The translations under genes and the position numbers were made by a program. From contig JADJUE010000006.1 of the NCBI GenBank assembly GCA_016710785.1, positions 1-64,000 of the forward strand: a stretch of DNA of 64,000 nt. The letters run 5' to 3'. Position 1 is the stretch's first letter; each line of letters opens with the position of its first letter. The notes beneath the pieces were generated by a model. The model was not told the origin of the DNA, searched no databases, and saw nothing but the letters and a program-made list of their open reading frames with translations. The DNA is from Candidatus Epilinea brevis (GTDB lineage: Bacteria > Chloroflexota > Anaerolineae > Epilineales > Epilineaceae). Shown piece by piece: positions 7,910 through 16,140 of this stretch.

Positions 7910-10534
7910 ATGGCGCAGGCCCCGCAGATCATGGCATCGGCCGGACCCGATCCGCAGCGCGAACGGCGAGCGGTGTGGGTGCTGCGTCGGCCCCAGCCTT
8001 CGCGGCTGCCCGAACCGCGGACGGCGCTGCTGGGGCGCGAGGCGGAGTTGGCGGCGCTGCGCGGCCTGCTCCTTTCCCCCGATGCGCCGCTGGTCACCCT
8101 GACCGGCATCGGCGGCACCGGCAAGACGCGCCTGGCCCTGCAGGCGGCGGCTGAGCTGCAGGGCCAGTTGCCCGGCGGCTGCTACTTCGTCGACCTGTCG
8201 GCCGTGCCCGAGGCGCCGATGGTGCCCTCGGCGGTGGCGGCGGCCCTGGGCCTGGGCGACACGGGGGCGGACATCGGCGCGGCGGTGGTCGACGCCTTGC
8301 AGGACCGCGAAACCCTGCTGGTGCTCGACAACTTCGAGCATGTGCTGGCGGCCGCGGGCCTGGTGACCCTGCTCCTGGACAGCTGCCCCTTGCTGCGGGT
8401 GCTGGTGACCAGCCGCGAACCGCTGCGGCTCTACGGCGAGCATGAACTGGCGGTGGAGCCCTTGGCCGTGCCCGACGCGGGCCTGGCCTTCGGTGGCGCG
8501 GCCGAGGCCGAAGCCGCCCTGCGCGCCAGCCCCGCCCTGGCCTTGTTCGTCGCCCGCGCCCGCCAGCTGCGGCCCGACTTCGGCCTGACCGCCGCCAACG
8601 CCGGCGCCGTGGCCGAGATCTGTCGCCGGCTGGACGGCCTGCCTTTGGCCATCGAGCTGGCGGCGGAGCGGATGCGGCTCCTGAACCCGGCGGAGCTGCT
8701 GGCGCGCATGGCCGGGCGCCTGGACCTGCGCAGCGCCGGGCCTCGCGACCATCCGGACCGGCAGCGGACGCTCTGGGGCTGCCTGGCCTGGAGCTACGAC
8801 CTGCTGACGGAGCCAGAGCAGGGCGTCTTCCGGCGCTGGTCCGTCTACAGCGGCGGCTGCGCCCTGGCCGAAGCGCGACCGGCCATCCTCGCGCCCGGCG
8901 GCGCGGAGGACGCGGTCGAGGCCCTGGTCATGGCCCTGGTCTCCCAGAGCCTGGTCCGCGTCGAGGAAGGCCCCGAGGGTCGTTCGCGGCTCAGGATGCT
9001 GGAGATGGTCCGCGAGTTCGCCGCCGAGACGCTCGCGGCGGCCGGCGAGACCGAGGAGGCGCGCCGGGCGCATGCCGAGGCCTACGCGGCCTTGGCCCGC
9101 GGCGCCCGGCCGGAGATCGACGGCCCCGATCAGCGGGCCTGGCTGGACCGCCTGGAACAAGATCAGGGGAACTTCCGCGCCGCCCTGGGCTGGGCCCTTG
9201 GGCCGGGCGGCGACCAGGACCTGGCCTTGGACCTGGCCGGCAACCTCAACGGCTTCTGGTACAGCCGCGGCCAGGTGGCGGAGGGCCGCTCCTGGCTCGA
9301 GCGGGCGCTGGCCAGCGGGCAGGGTGACGCCGCCCTGCGGGCACGCTGCCTGCACGCCGCTGCCATGCTGGCCTACCGCCAGGACGACTTCGCGGCGATG
9401 GACCGCAGCTTGAGCCTGGCCATCCCCATCTGGCGGACGAAGGGGGACCAGCTGGGTCTGGCGCGGTCCGAGCTGCTCCGCGGCGTCGCTGGCTACGAGG
9501 CCAACGACATGGCCACCGCCCGCCGGCATTACGAAGCCGCCTTACCGCTCTTCGAGGCGGTGGGTCGCGAGCGGGGTGTGGCGATGACCCTGAACAACCT
9601 GGGTACGGTGGCTGAGGCCCAGGGCGACGCCGCGGAGGCCCTGGCGGCTTACCGCCAGGCCTACGCCCTCTGCGCCGCCCTGGGCGACACACCGGGCATC
9701 GTGCTCACCCAAGGCAACATAGGGCTGCATCACACGCGGGTCGGCGAGCGGGCGGCGGCGCTGGAGCATCTGCATGCGGCGGTGGCCACCGAGCGCAAGG
9801 CCGGCACGAACCACAACCTGGCCCACAACCTGGGCCGCCTGGCCAGCATCGCCCACGGCGACGGCGACCTGCCCGCCGCGGCCGGGCTGCTCGCCGAGAG
9901 CCTGACCCTGCACGAGACCTGGTCTGAGCCGCACGGCCTCTGCGACTGCATGATCCAACTGGCGGCCCTGATCGCCCACCCTTTGGCGGCCCCGGTGCAT
10001 TGGCGCCGCGCCCTGCCGGCGCCCGCCGGCCCGCCCGCGCAGGCGACCGGGCCGGACCTCGCCAGGCTGGCCCTGGCCACCCGCTTCGCCGCCGCCGCCG
10101 AAGCCGTCTTCGTCGCGCGCCTGCCCATCGAGCGCAGCGCGCGCGACGAGATCGGCGCCCGGCTGGGCGCGGCCATGGGCCCGGCCGCCTTCGCCACGGC
10201 CTGGGCCGAGGGCCAGCGCTGGGGCGTAGCGGCGGCCATCGCCGCAGCGCGCGCCGAACTGGCCGCGATGGCCAGGCCGCTCGCGGCCACGGTAGCGCCG
10301 GAAGCCGGCGCCGCGCCCCAACGTCCGGGCGGCCTCACGCCCAAGGAGCTGGAGGTGGCGGTGCTGCTCGCCCGCGGCCTGACCTACAAGCAGGTCGCTG
10401 AGCGGCTCGTCGTGTCGGTGAAGACCGTCGAGACCCATGCCAGCCGTGTGCTGGCCAAGCTCGGCCTGGCCAACCGCACGCAGCTGTCGGTCTGGGCCGG
10501 CGAGCAGGGGATGCTGGGTGGGGACGGGGACTGA
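7910..10534 (+). CDS. LuxR-type transcriptional regulator with NB-ARC ATPase and TPRs
   Basis: An 874-aa cytoplasmic regulator. Order: short N-terminus; AAA/NB-ARC-like ATPase with Walker A GIGGTGKT (residues 66-73), Walker B-like LLVLDNFEHVL, a VTSREPLRL sensor segment and LPLAIELAAERMRLL; a winged-helix part; tetratricopeptide repeats from about residue 430 to 700 (e.g. RGVAMTLNNLGTVAEAQGD); then a C-terminal LuxR/GerE helix-turn-helix beginning LTPKELEVAVLLARGLTYKQ and containing SVKTVETHASRVLAKLGL. This is the architecture of the LAL-like/AfsR-related STAND regulators, which sense an unknown signal through the TPRs and ATP switch and then bind DNA. It stands alone; targets are not evident. 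ATG at 7910 follows GAGG at 7905-7908. Confidence 0.9.
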   Translation: MAQAPQIMASAGPDPQRERRAVWVLRRPQPSRLPEPRTALLGREAELAALRGLLLSPDAPLVTLTGIGGTGKTRLALQAAAELQGQLPGGCYFVDLSAVPEAPMVPSAVAAALGLGDTGADIGAAVVDALQDRETLLVLDNFEHVLAAAGLVTLLLDSCPLLRVLVTSREPLRLYGEHELAVEPLAVPDAGLAFGGAAEAEAALRASPALALFVARARQLRPDFGLTAANAGAVAEICRRLDGLPLAIELAAERMRLLNPAELLARMAGRLDLRSAGPRDHPDRQRTLWGCLAWSYDLLTEPEQGVFRRWSVYSGGCALAEARPAILAPGGAEDAVEALVMALVSQSLVRVEEGPEGRSRLRMLEMVREFAAETLAAAGETEEARRAHAEAYAALARGARPEIDGPDQRAWLDRLEQDQGNFRAALGWALGPGGDQDLALDLAGNLNGFWYSRGQVAEGRSWLERALASGQGDAALRARCLHAAAMLAYRQDDFAAMDRSLSLAIPIWRTKGDQLGLARSELLRGVAGYEANDMATARRHYEAALPLFEAVGRERGVAMTLNNLGTVAEAQGDAAEALAAYRQAYALCAALGDTPGIVLTQGNIGLHHTRVGERAAALEHLHAAVATERKAGTNHNLAHNLGRLASIAHGDGDLPAAAGLLAESLTLHETWSEPHGLCDCMIQLAALIAHPLAAPVHWRRALPAPAGPPAQATGPDLARLALATRFAAAAEAVFVARLPIERSARDEIGARLGAAMGPAAFATAWAEGQRWGVAAAIAAARAELAAMARPLAATVAPEAGAAPQRPGGLTPKELEVAVLLARGLTYKQVAERLVVSVKTVETHASRVLAKLGLANRTQLSVWAGEQGMLGGDGD

Positions 10535-11027
10535 GGGGGGTGCGGGCTAAGTCGAGATCCGTGGTGGTGCAGCGCCCTCCCGAAGGGAGGCGCCGGTAGC
10601 TCCTCCCCCCAGCGGGGGGAGGTTGGGAGGGGCCGCCACCTGAACAAAGCTCGCCAGGCACACGCGCTCGGGAGACGCAATACAGCGGTTCGAGGCCTTC
10701 GGCGACCGAGGGGTTGGGCCGTTGATGGGTCGGTCCGCGACGGCCACGGCGGCCCCCCTCCCAACCTCCCCCCGCTGGGGGGAGGAGCTACCGGCGCCTC
10801 CCTTCGGGAGGGCGGGAGCGGGCATTTGCGGGGATTCGCGGCCGTTTCGACGGCTCCATGGCCTTGGCAACCAGGAACCTGCATTCCTGGGGCGGTCACG
10901 GCGATGCGCTGTCGCACGCTGAACCATGGCTAGGGCGAAAGATCAGGGTCGGGATCAGGGATATCCCTGACGACACGCGGGGCCGGCCGCGGTAGGCTCA
11001 GCGGCATCCCTTCCGACCTTTGAATCC
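10535..11027. other. Intergenic region dominated by a large inverted repeat
   Basis: The 493-bp gap between the LuxR regulator and the large VWA gene carries two ~65-bp arms (10574-10637 and 10748-10813) that are near-perfect reverse complements, separated by 110 bp. No gene is seen. Confidence 0.7.
10574..10813. repeat. Long inverted repeat, ~65-bp arms (REP-like)
   Basis: The left arm 10574-10637 runs from GCCCTCCCGAAGGGAGG through GCCGGTAGCTCCTCC, CCAGCGGGGGGAGG and TTGGGAGGGG to GGCCGCC. The right arm 10748-10813 is its reverse complement with only a small length difference in a C run. Each arm contains smaller palindromes (CCTCCCGAAGGGAGG and CTCCCCCCAGCGGGGGGAG). Such compound palindromes are typical of mobile intergenic repeat elements in GC-rich genomes; two copies in opposite orientation would form a large cruciform and would also act as a strong RNA hairpin 3' of the LuxR gene. 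Confidence 0.85.
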
Positions 11028-14000
11028 ATGGAGCCTGCAATGATCCGCCTTCGACCCGTCCTGGCGATCCTCGTCGCCCTCATCCTCCCCCTCTTGGGCC
11101 TGGCCGACGCCCGGCCCCGCGTCGCCCAGGCCGCGGACGCCTGCGTGGTGCCGCGCCTGGAGGTCATCCGCGGCAAGGACGTCATCCTCGACCAGTGCTA
11201 CGACCGCGAGTTCGAGAACGACGGCACGGACTACGTCGTCCACACCTACTACACCGAGGACGCAGACAATGCCGACAACCTGGCCCAGTGTACGGACGAG
11301 GAGAACGCCGTCGACCGCTGCGAGCATGCCCTGACCCCCGACGGCCTGGGCGGCGCCCATGCCGTCGCTGTCAAGGTGGCCACGAAGTTCCAGGCGGCGG
11401 CCGAGTTCTACCTGGACCGCGACCTGCCGCTGCTCTCCGATGACGGTACGGAGTTCGAGCTGTTCATCGCCGAGGATCCCAAGAACGGCTGGAAGACAGC
11501 CAAGGGCTACTGGACCGACGACGACGGCGTGGAGTCCTGGACGGATGAGTACATCCAGCAGAACGCCGTCCACGAATTGCAGCACCTGATGCAGGAGTTC
11601 TACAACGACGGCGTGGGCTTCCGGCAATGGTGGAGCGAGGGCTTCGCCCGCACGGTGGAGGACCGCACCCATGCCGAACTGGACGCCACAACGAGCGGCG
11701 CGGTCTTCGCCGACGCCAAGCGGCTGCTGCAGAACAGCTACGCCGACAGCGACGGCGACGGCGATCAGGACGCGGACGAGCCCTCCTACCGCGAAGACGA
11801 CATGATCAACATCAGCTACCGCAACGTGCTGTGGTGGACCTGGTTCATGGACCGCTACCGCACGGCCGGCGAGAGCGACCCGACCCTTGGCTGGGACGCG
11901 CTCGTCGACCTCTACGACCGCCTGGCCGCCCTGCCGGTGGTCGAGGGCGACGACGGCATGACCAATGCCCTGGACATCGTCACGGAGCTGGACAACAGCA
12001 TCCGCGACCGGGGCAGCGACTTCTACACCGACTACCGCGACTACACCGCGGCGCTCTACGCCTTCCAGGCCGATCCGCTGGACGAGCGCCTGGGCTTCCT
12101 GGATCCGGAGATCACCAGCGCGGCGGTGCCCCTCAGCGGCCATAACCTGGTCACCAGCGCCCAGCCCTACGGCAGCGCCGGCTTCTGGGGCCTGAACCCG
12201 CGCTCCAGCCAGCATTTCGAGTACAACCCGGCGGGCATGTGCCCCTACGTCGGCTTCGGCGTGGAGCCGGTGGGCGACGACGTGAGCCCCTGGGGCACCA
12301 CGGTCATGAGCATCGCCGGCGGCCAGCTGCGGCACCATTGGACGACCACCGGCAACGAGCCTTGGAGCCGCACGCTCTACACCGGCGGCCTGGAAAGCAT
12401 CGGTGGCGTGGTCACCGGCCTGTGGGACGCCAGCTTCGTGAACATCAGCCACGGCTGTGTCGACCCCAGCCTGACCATCACCAGCCCCACGGCCGACGAT
12501 CCGGCCAAGGTCGGCGCGGCCGATGACCCGTCACCGTTCATCGTCCGGACCCTGGTCACCGGCGCCGAGGGCGAACCGGTGAGCGGGCTGTCCTCCGACT
12601 TGTACGAGGTGACGCTGAAGCCCACGGGCGAGGCCGGGCCGCTGCTGCCGGCCACGGTCATCTCGGGCGTCGACACGCAGGGTGCCTACTGGCTGCTGGT
12701 GCAGGCGCCGGACGACATCGCCGGTGCGGTGACGGACGGTGTCTACGACGTCACGGTCACCCTGCCCGGCGGCGAGACGGCCAGCCAGGTCGCGGCGCTG
12801 CATTACGTGGCGCATAAGCTGGACCGCATCGTGGTGCTGGACCGCTCGGGGAGCATGGGCGGCGGCACGGGCAAGATCGAGGCGGCGCGGAGCGCCGGGC
12901 GGCTGCTGGTGGACGAGCTGGCCGGCTCGGACCAGGGCGGCTACGTGGCCTTCCACCATGACGCGGCCCTGCGCGTGGCCCTGGCGCCGATGAACGCCGG
13001 CCAGCGAACGGCGCTGGAGAACAGCATCCAGGCCGAGGCGGCGGGCGGCAACACCTCCATCGGCGACGGGCTGCTCACGGCCGCCACGGAAGAGGATGCG
13101 CATGGCAGCGAGAAGAACGGCTGCGCCTTCGCCCTGCTGACCGACGGCTACGAGAACGACCCGGCCTACTGGGACGACGTGAAGGCCGGCGTGCTGGACA
13201 ACGGCTGCGCCATCGACGCGGTGGCCTTCGGGCCGGAGGCGAACGAGGATCTGCTCTACGAGATCGCGGCCGCGCAGCCCTCGACCAAGGGCTCCTTCGC
13301 CTACGCGCCGCGCAGCGGCAACGTGCCGGTGCTCACGGCCGCCGGCGACAAGCAGCTGGCCTGGGGCAACAACCTGGCGCGGCTCTTCGACGCCAGCGCC
13401 GCCCGCGGCGCGGCGCGGCAGCGCATCGCCAGCTTCGTGGGCTCGGGCGCGACCACCGAGCAGCAGAGCTTCGTCGTGGACGCGTCGGCGACCGAGCTGG
13501 TCATCGCCATCGCCTGGCCGCAGCCGCTGGTCAGCCCCTTCATCCAGCCCATGACGCCGGCCAACGTGGCCGTGCCGGTGGCCTTCCGCTTCAAGTCGCC
13601 GCAGGGCACGCACCAGATCTGGCGCATCCCCAACCCGCAGCCGGGCACCTGGAAGCTCTTGAACTTCATCCCCAACCAGCAGTCCTACGTCGGCGTGAGC
13701 GCGGTGACCAAGGTATCGATGCACCTCTTCGTGGACAGCCCCCAGTCCAGTCCGCTGCAGGGCCTGCGGGTGCCCCTGAAGGTGGCCATGGTGCAGAACG
13801 GCCAGCCGGGCCTGGGCGCCACGGTGACGGCGCGGGTGACGGCGCCGGATGGCGTGCAGAAGACGCTGCTGCTGCACGATGACGGCGACCATCGGGACGG
13901 CGATCCGGGCGACGGGGTCTACGGCAACGTGTACAGCCGCACGCCGGTGGGCGAGGTGGTGGTGGACGACCCGCATGGCGCCAAGGAAGGCAAGGCGCCG

Positions 14001-15056
14001 GCCTCGGTGGGCTCCTACCGCGTGGAGGCGGTGGGGCTGCTGGCAGGACAGCGCCGCGAGGATGAGGGCGCCTTCGTGGTCCGCCAGGACGTGGACAAGG
14101 ATGGCGACGGTCTGCCGGACGGCTGGGAGACGGACAACGGCCTGGACCCGCTCGACCCGACGGACGGCCGCGACGACTCGGATGGCGACGGCCTCATCAA
14201 CCGCTGCGAGCTGGCCCAGGGCACGCACCCGAACAACCCGGACACGGACGCCGGCGGCGAGAGCGACGGCAGCGAGACGCCCGGCTGTAACGCCTCGGGC
14301 ATGGACCCGCTGGACGGCGCGGACGACCGGGTGGGCCGCTCGCCGGCCATCCTGGTCTCGCCGCAGGCCGACAGCCGCGGCCCGCGGCTGGTGGTGGGCC
14401 TGGCCCGCCCCTCGCGCGGCAGCTTCCGCTCGATGAACGTCTACCGCCAGGTCACCTCGGAAGACGGGCGGACGGTGGGGGACTGGCAGCTGGTGGGCCG
14501 GAAGCTGGCCACGCGGGTCTACATAGACCGCGACGTGCAAGACGGGCGGCGCTACGCCTACCGCATCGAGCCGACGGTGGTCGGGACGGAAGTCCGGGCG
14601 GTCGGCGGGACGGACCCGCGCGCCGGCACCCGCGCCAAGCTCAAGACGGTGGTAGCGGTGGCGGCCATCGCGCAGTCCACCCCGGTGGAGGCGAAGGCGG
14701 ACCCCTACGCCCCGGAAGGCTCGCTGCTGATCGACGACGACAACGGCCAGACGACCAGCCGCACGGTGCGCCTGCGCATCAGCGCCCTGGACGACGGCGA
14801 CGCGCACGGCGCCGACGAGCCCTCGACGGACCTGCCGGGCACGCCGACGGCGGCGCTGCAGATGCGCCTCTCCAACAGCGCCGACTTCAGCGGCGCCGCC
14901 TGGCGGCCCCTCGCCTCACAGGTGCCGGACTGGGACCTGGGCGAGCTTAGGCCGGGGCAGGAAGCGACGGTGTTCGTGCAGTTCCGCGACGCCGCCGGCA
15001 ACGTCGGCGAGGGGAACGGGCAGGACGATTCGACGGTGTACGTGGGCGGGCGGTAG
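11028..15056 (+). CDS. Secreted HExxH metallopeptidase-like/VWA protein with EF-type repeats
   Basis: A 1342-aa exported protein. The signal peptide is MIRLRPVLAILVALILPLLG (the ATG at 11040 may be the true start). Residues about 35-330 look like a zinc metallopeptidase of gluzincin type: HELQH at 182-186 and a downstream Glu in WWSEG (E204), then aromatic-rich helices. After a beta region comes a VWA domain opening DRIVVLDRSGSMGG with the metal-site DxSxS at D605 and LLTDGYEND later. Next are a beta-sandwich, Asp-rich calcium repeats of thrombospondin type 3 style (DKDGDGLPDGWE, DSDGDGLINRCE; about 1022-1085) and a fibronectin-III-like segment. There is no C-terminal anchor. A secreted or surface protease/adhesin is the natural reading, but catalysis is inferred from the motif alone. 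Confidence 0.8.
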   Translation: MEPAMIRLRPVLAILVALILPLLGLADARPRVAQAADACVVPRLEVIRGKDVILDQCYDREFENDGTDYVVHTYYTEDADNADNLAQCTDEENAVDRCEHALTPDGLGGAHAVAVKVATKFQAAAEFYLDRDLPLLSDDGTEFELFIAEDPKNGWKTAKGYWTDDDGVESWTDEYIQQNAVHELQHLMQEFYNDGVGFRQWWSEGFARTVEDRTHAELDATTSGAVFADAKRLLQNSYADSDGDGDQDADEPSYREDDMINISYRNVLWWTWFMDRYRTAGESDPTLGWDALVDLYDRLAALPVVEGDDGMTNALDIVTELDNSIRDRGSDFYTDYRDYTAALYAFQADPLDERLGFLDPEITSAAVPLSGHNLVTSAQPYGSAGFWGLNPRSSQHFEYNPAGMCPYVGFGVEPVGDDVSPWGTTVMSIAGGQLRHHWTTTGNEPWSRTLYTGGLESIGGVVTGLWDASFVNISHGCVDPSLTITSPTADDPAKVGAADDPSPFIVRTLVTGAEGEPVSGLSSDLYEVTLKPTGEAGPLLPATVISGVDTQGAYWLLVQAPDDIAGAVTDGVYDVTVTLPGGETASQVAALHYVAHKLDRIVVLDRSGSMGGGTGKIEAARSAGRLLVDELAGSDQGGYVAFHHDAALRVALAPMNAGQRTALENSIQAEAAGGNTSIGDGLLTAATEEDAHGSEKNGCAFALLTDGYENDPAYWDDVKAGVLDNGCAIDAVAFGPEANEDLLYEIAAAQPSTKGSFAYAPRSGNVPVLTAAGDKQLAWGNNLARLFDASAARGAARQRIASFVGSGATTEQQSFVVDASATELVIAIAWPQPLVSPFIQPMTPANVAVPVAFRFKSPQGTHQIWRIPNPQPGTWKLLNFIPNQQSYVGVSAVTKVSMHLFVDSPQSSPLQGLRVPLKVAMVQNGQPGLGATVTARVTAPDGVQKTLLLHDDGDHRDGDPGDGVYGNVYSRTPVGEVVVDDPHGAKEGKAPASVGSYRVEAVGLLAGQRREDEGAFVVRQDVDKDGDGLPDGWETDNGLDPLDPTDGRDDSDGDGLINRCELAQGTHPNNPDTDAGGESDGSETPGCNASGMDPLDGADDRVGRSPAILVSPQADSRGPRLVVGLARPSRGSFRSMNVYRQVTSEDGRTVGDWQLVGRKLATRVYIDRDVQDGRRYAYRIEPTVVGTEVRAVGGTDPRAGTRAKLKTVVAVAAIAQSTPVEAKADPYAPEGSLLIDDDNGQTTSRTVRLRISALDDGDAHGADEPSTDLPGTPTAALQMRLSNSADFSGAAWRPLASQVPDWDLGELRPGQEATVFVQFRDAAGNVGEGNGQDDSTVYVGGR

Positions 15057-15128
15057 GGCGGCGGAGACGGGCGGCGCCGGCACGCGCGGAGTCGGCATGC
15101 GCTAGCGCTGACGTCGGCGACGAAGGCT

Positions 15129-15180
15129 GAGGACCCCCACCCCGGTTCCCGCGAAGGCGGGGGGCCGGGGTGGGGGCCTC
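15129..15180. repeat. REP-like palindromic repeat
   Basis: GAGGACCCCCACCCCGG at 15129-15145 pairs with CCGGGGTGGGGGCCTC ending at 15180, with the well-known REP core TTCCCGCGAAGGCGGGG in the loop. The outer arms differ by one base. It abuts the VWA remnant and may mark the break point of that gene. Confidence 0.75.
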
Positions 15181-15333
15181 GGGCCGGACTTGGACGACAC
15201 GGCGCTCGCGGCCATCGCCAGCCAGCCGGCCTACTTCTACCGAGCCCTGGACGCCGAGGCCCTGGCCGGAATTTACCGCGTCATCGCGGTGGCGATTCCC
15301 TGTCCAGTCGATTCCTTCTGGGGTCTCCGATAG
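15175..15333 (+). pseudogene. 3' remnant of a VWA-domain gene
   Basis: The + frame ending with TAG at 15331 reads GLGPDLDDTALAAIASQP, then YFYRALDAEALAGIYRVIAV and AIPCPVDSFWGLR. This aligns residue for residue with the C-terminus of the 1183-aa VWA protein ending at 21247 (GLGADLDEAALREMASGP, LYFQAPTAQELAGIYREIAV, DIPCPAGAFWGGR). No start codon or VWA core lies upstream; the homology begins exactly where a REP-like palindrome ends. It is therefore the tail of a sister gene whose body has been lost. Confidence 0.75.
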
Positions 15334-15427
15334 CGCAGCGGCACGGTCAGCCTGGGATAGCGCAGGCCGTCTGAGGATGGGCCACCGCCTGTCTGCTCGC
15401 GATTGACCGAAGGTTGCAGTCCTTGTA

Positions 15428-15449
15428 GACTAGTCATCTGACTAGTCAT
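15428..15449 (+). promoter_or_regulatory. Probable Phd autoregulatory operator
   Basis: Two identical copies of GACTAGTCAT (15428-15437 and 15440-15449) with centres 12 bp apart; each contains the palindrome GACTAGTC. They end just before AGGAGG (15451-15456) and the antitoxin ATG at 15463. Phd/YefM antitoxins repress their own operon by binding paired short palindromes at this position, so an operator role is a reasonable inference. Confidence 0.6.
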
Positions 15450-15462
15450 TAGGAGGATTGCC

Positions 15463-15720
15463 ATGCATGCTTGGCCGGTACATGATGCCAAGGCCCGTTT
15501 CAGCGAGTTCCTGGAGGCTTGCCTGACAGAAGGGCCGCAGATGGTGACCAGGCGCGGCGCAGAGGCGGCGGTTTTGGTTCCGGTGCAGCAGTGGCGGCTC
15601 CTCCAGGCCGCGGCGCGGCCCTCGCTGAAGGAACTGCTGCTCGCCGATGGCGCTCGCGGTGACCTGCTCGTGCCCCAACGAGGCCAGGCCCGCCGCCGTG
15701 CCGTGGCCGCGTTCCGGTAA
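15463..15720 (+). CDS. Phd/YefM-family antitoxin
   Basis: An 85-aa protein. Residues 1-45 contain WPVHDAKARFSEFLEACL and MVTRRGAEAAVLVPVQQW, the alpha/beta DNA-binding fold of the Phd/YefM family. The C-terminal 40 residues are basic and presumably disordered until they wrap around the toxin. AGGAGG lies 6 bases before the ATG, giving a strong translation signal that suits the need for antitoxin excess. The PIN-domain toxin follows within a few bases, so the two form a type II module in which the antitoxin neutralises the nuclease and represses the operon. Confidence 0.88.
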   Translation: MHAWPVHDAKARFSEFLEACLTEGPQMVTRRGAEAAVLVPVQQWRLLQAAARPSLKELLLADGARGDLLVPQRGQARRRAVAAFR

Positions 15721-15724
15721 CGCC

Positions 15725-16132
15725 GTGTTCCTGCTCGACACGAACGTGGTTTCGGAGTTGCGCAAGCCCATGCCCCATGGTGCGGTTCTTGAATGGCTGC
15801 GGTCGGTGGATGACGCGAGCCTCTTCGTTTCCGTGGTGACCTTGGCCGAGATCCAGGCGGGGATCGAAGTCACCAGGGAGCAGGACGCCACGAAGGCGGC
15901 CGAACTTGAGGCGTGGCTCGAGTTGGTGGCGGCAGCGTACAACGTGCTGCCGATGGATGCCCTGACGTTCAGGACCTGGGCCCGGTTGATGCACCGGAAG
16001 TCCGACACGCTCTACGAGGACGCGATGATCGCGGCCACGGCGCGTGTCCACCACCTGACGGTGGTCACGCGGAACACCTCCGACTTCGCGACCTTCGATG
16101 TGGACCTGCTGAACCCCTTCGAGCAGCCATAG
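15725..16132 (+). CDS. VapC/FitB-type PIN-domain toxin
   Basis: A 135-aa PIN ribonuclease with the start placed at GTG 15725 so that the protein opens VFLLDTNVVSELRKP, the usual FitB-like beginning; longer in-frame starts exist at 15698 and 15647 inside the antitoxin gene. The acidic metal-binding residues are visible: D in LLDTN, E in VVSELRK, a further acidic residue in TLYEDAMIAATA, and D in NTSDFATFDV. It likely cleaves RNA and is held inactive by the Phd antitoxin, with which it is co-transcribed (4 bases between stop and start). There is no obvious ribosome-binding site, which fits translational coupling. Confidence 0.87.
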   Translation: MFLLDTNVVSELRKPMPHGAVLEWLRSVDDASLFVSVVTLAEIQAGIEVTREQDATKAAELEAWLELVAAAYNVLPMDALTFRTWARLMHRKSDTLYEDAMIAATARVHHLTVVTRNTSDFATFDVDLLNPFEQP

Positions 16133-16140
16133 AGGCGAGT

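Larger units (their letters stand above)
15057..15462. other. Intergenic region with REP-like hairpin, VWA 3' remnant and TA operator
   Basis: About 400 bp without an intact gene. It holds a palindromic repeat at 15129-15180, the C-terminal 50 codons of a VWA gene (15175-15333) without a beginning, and the operator-like repeats and ribosome-binding site of the downstream toxin-antitoxin pair. Confidence 0.65.

Noticed and set aside
12531..14807. 758-codon minus-strand frame opposite the VWA/metallopeptidase gene
   Set aside because: Translation is Val/His/Arg-rich with no domain. The plus strand encodes clear VWA and calcium-repeat motifs over the same bases.
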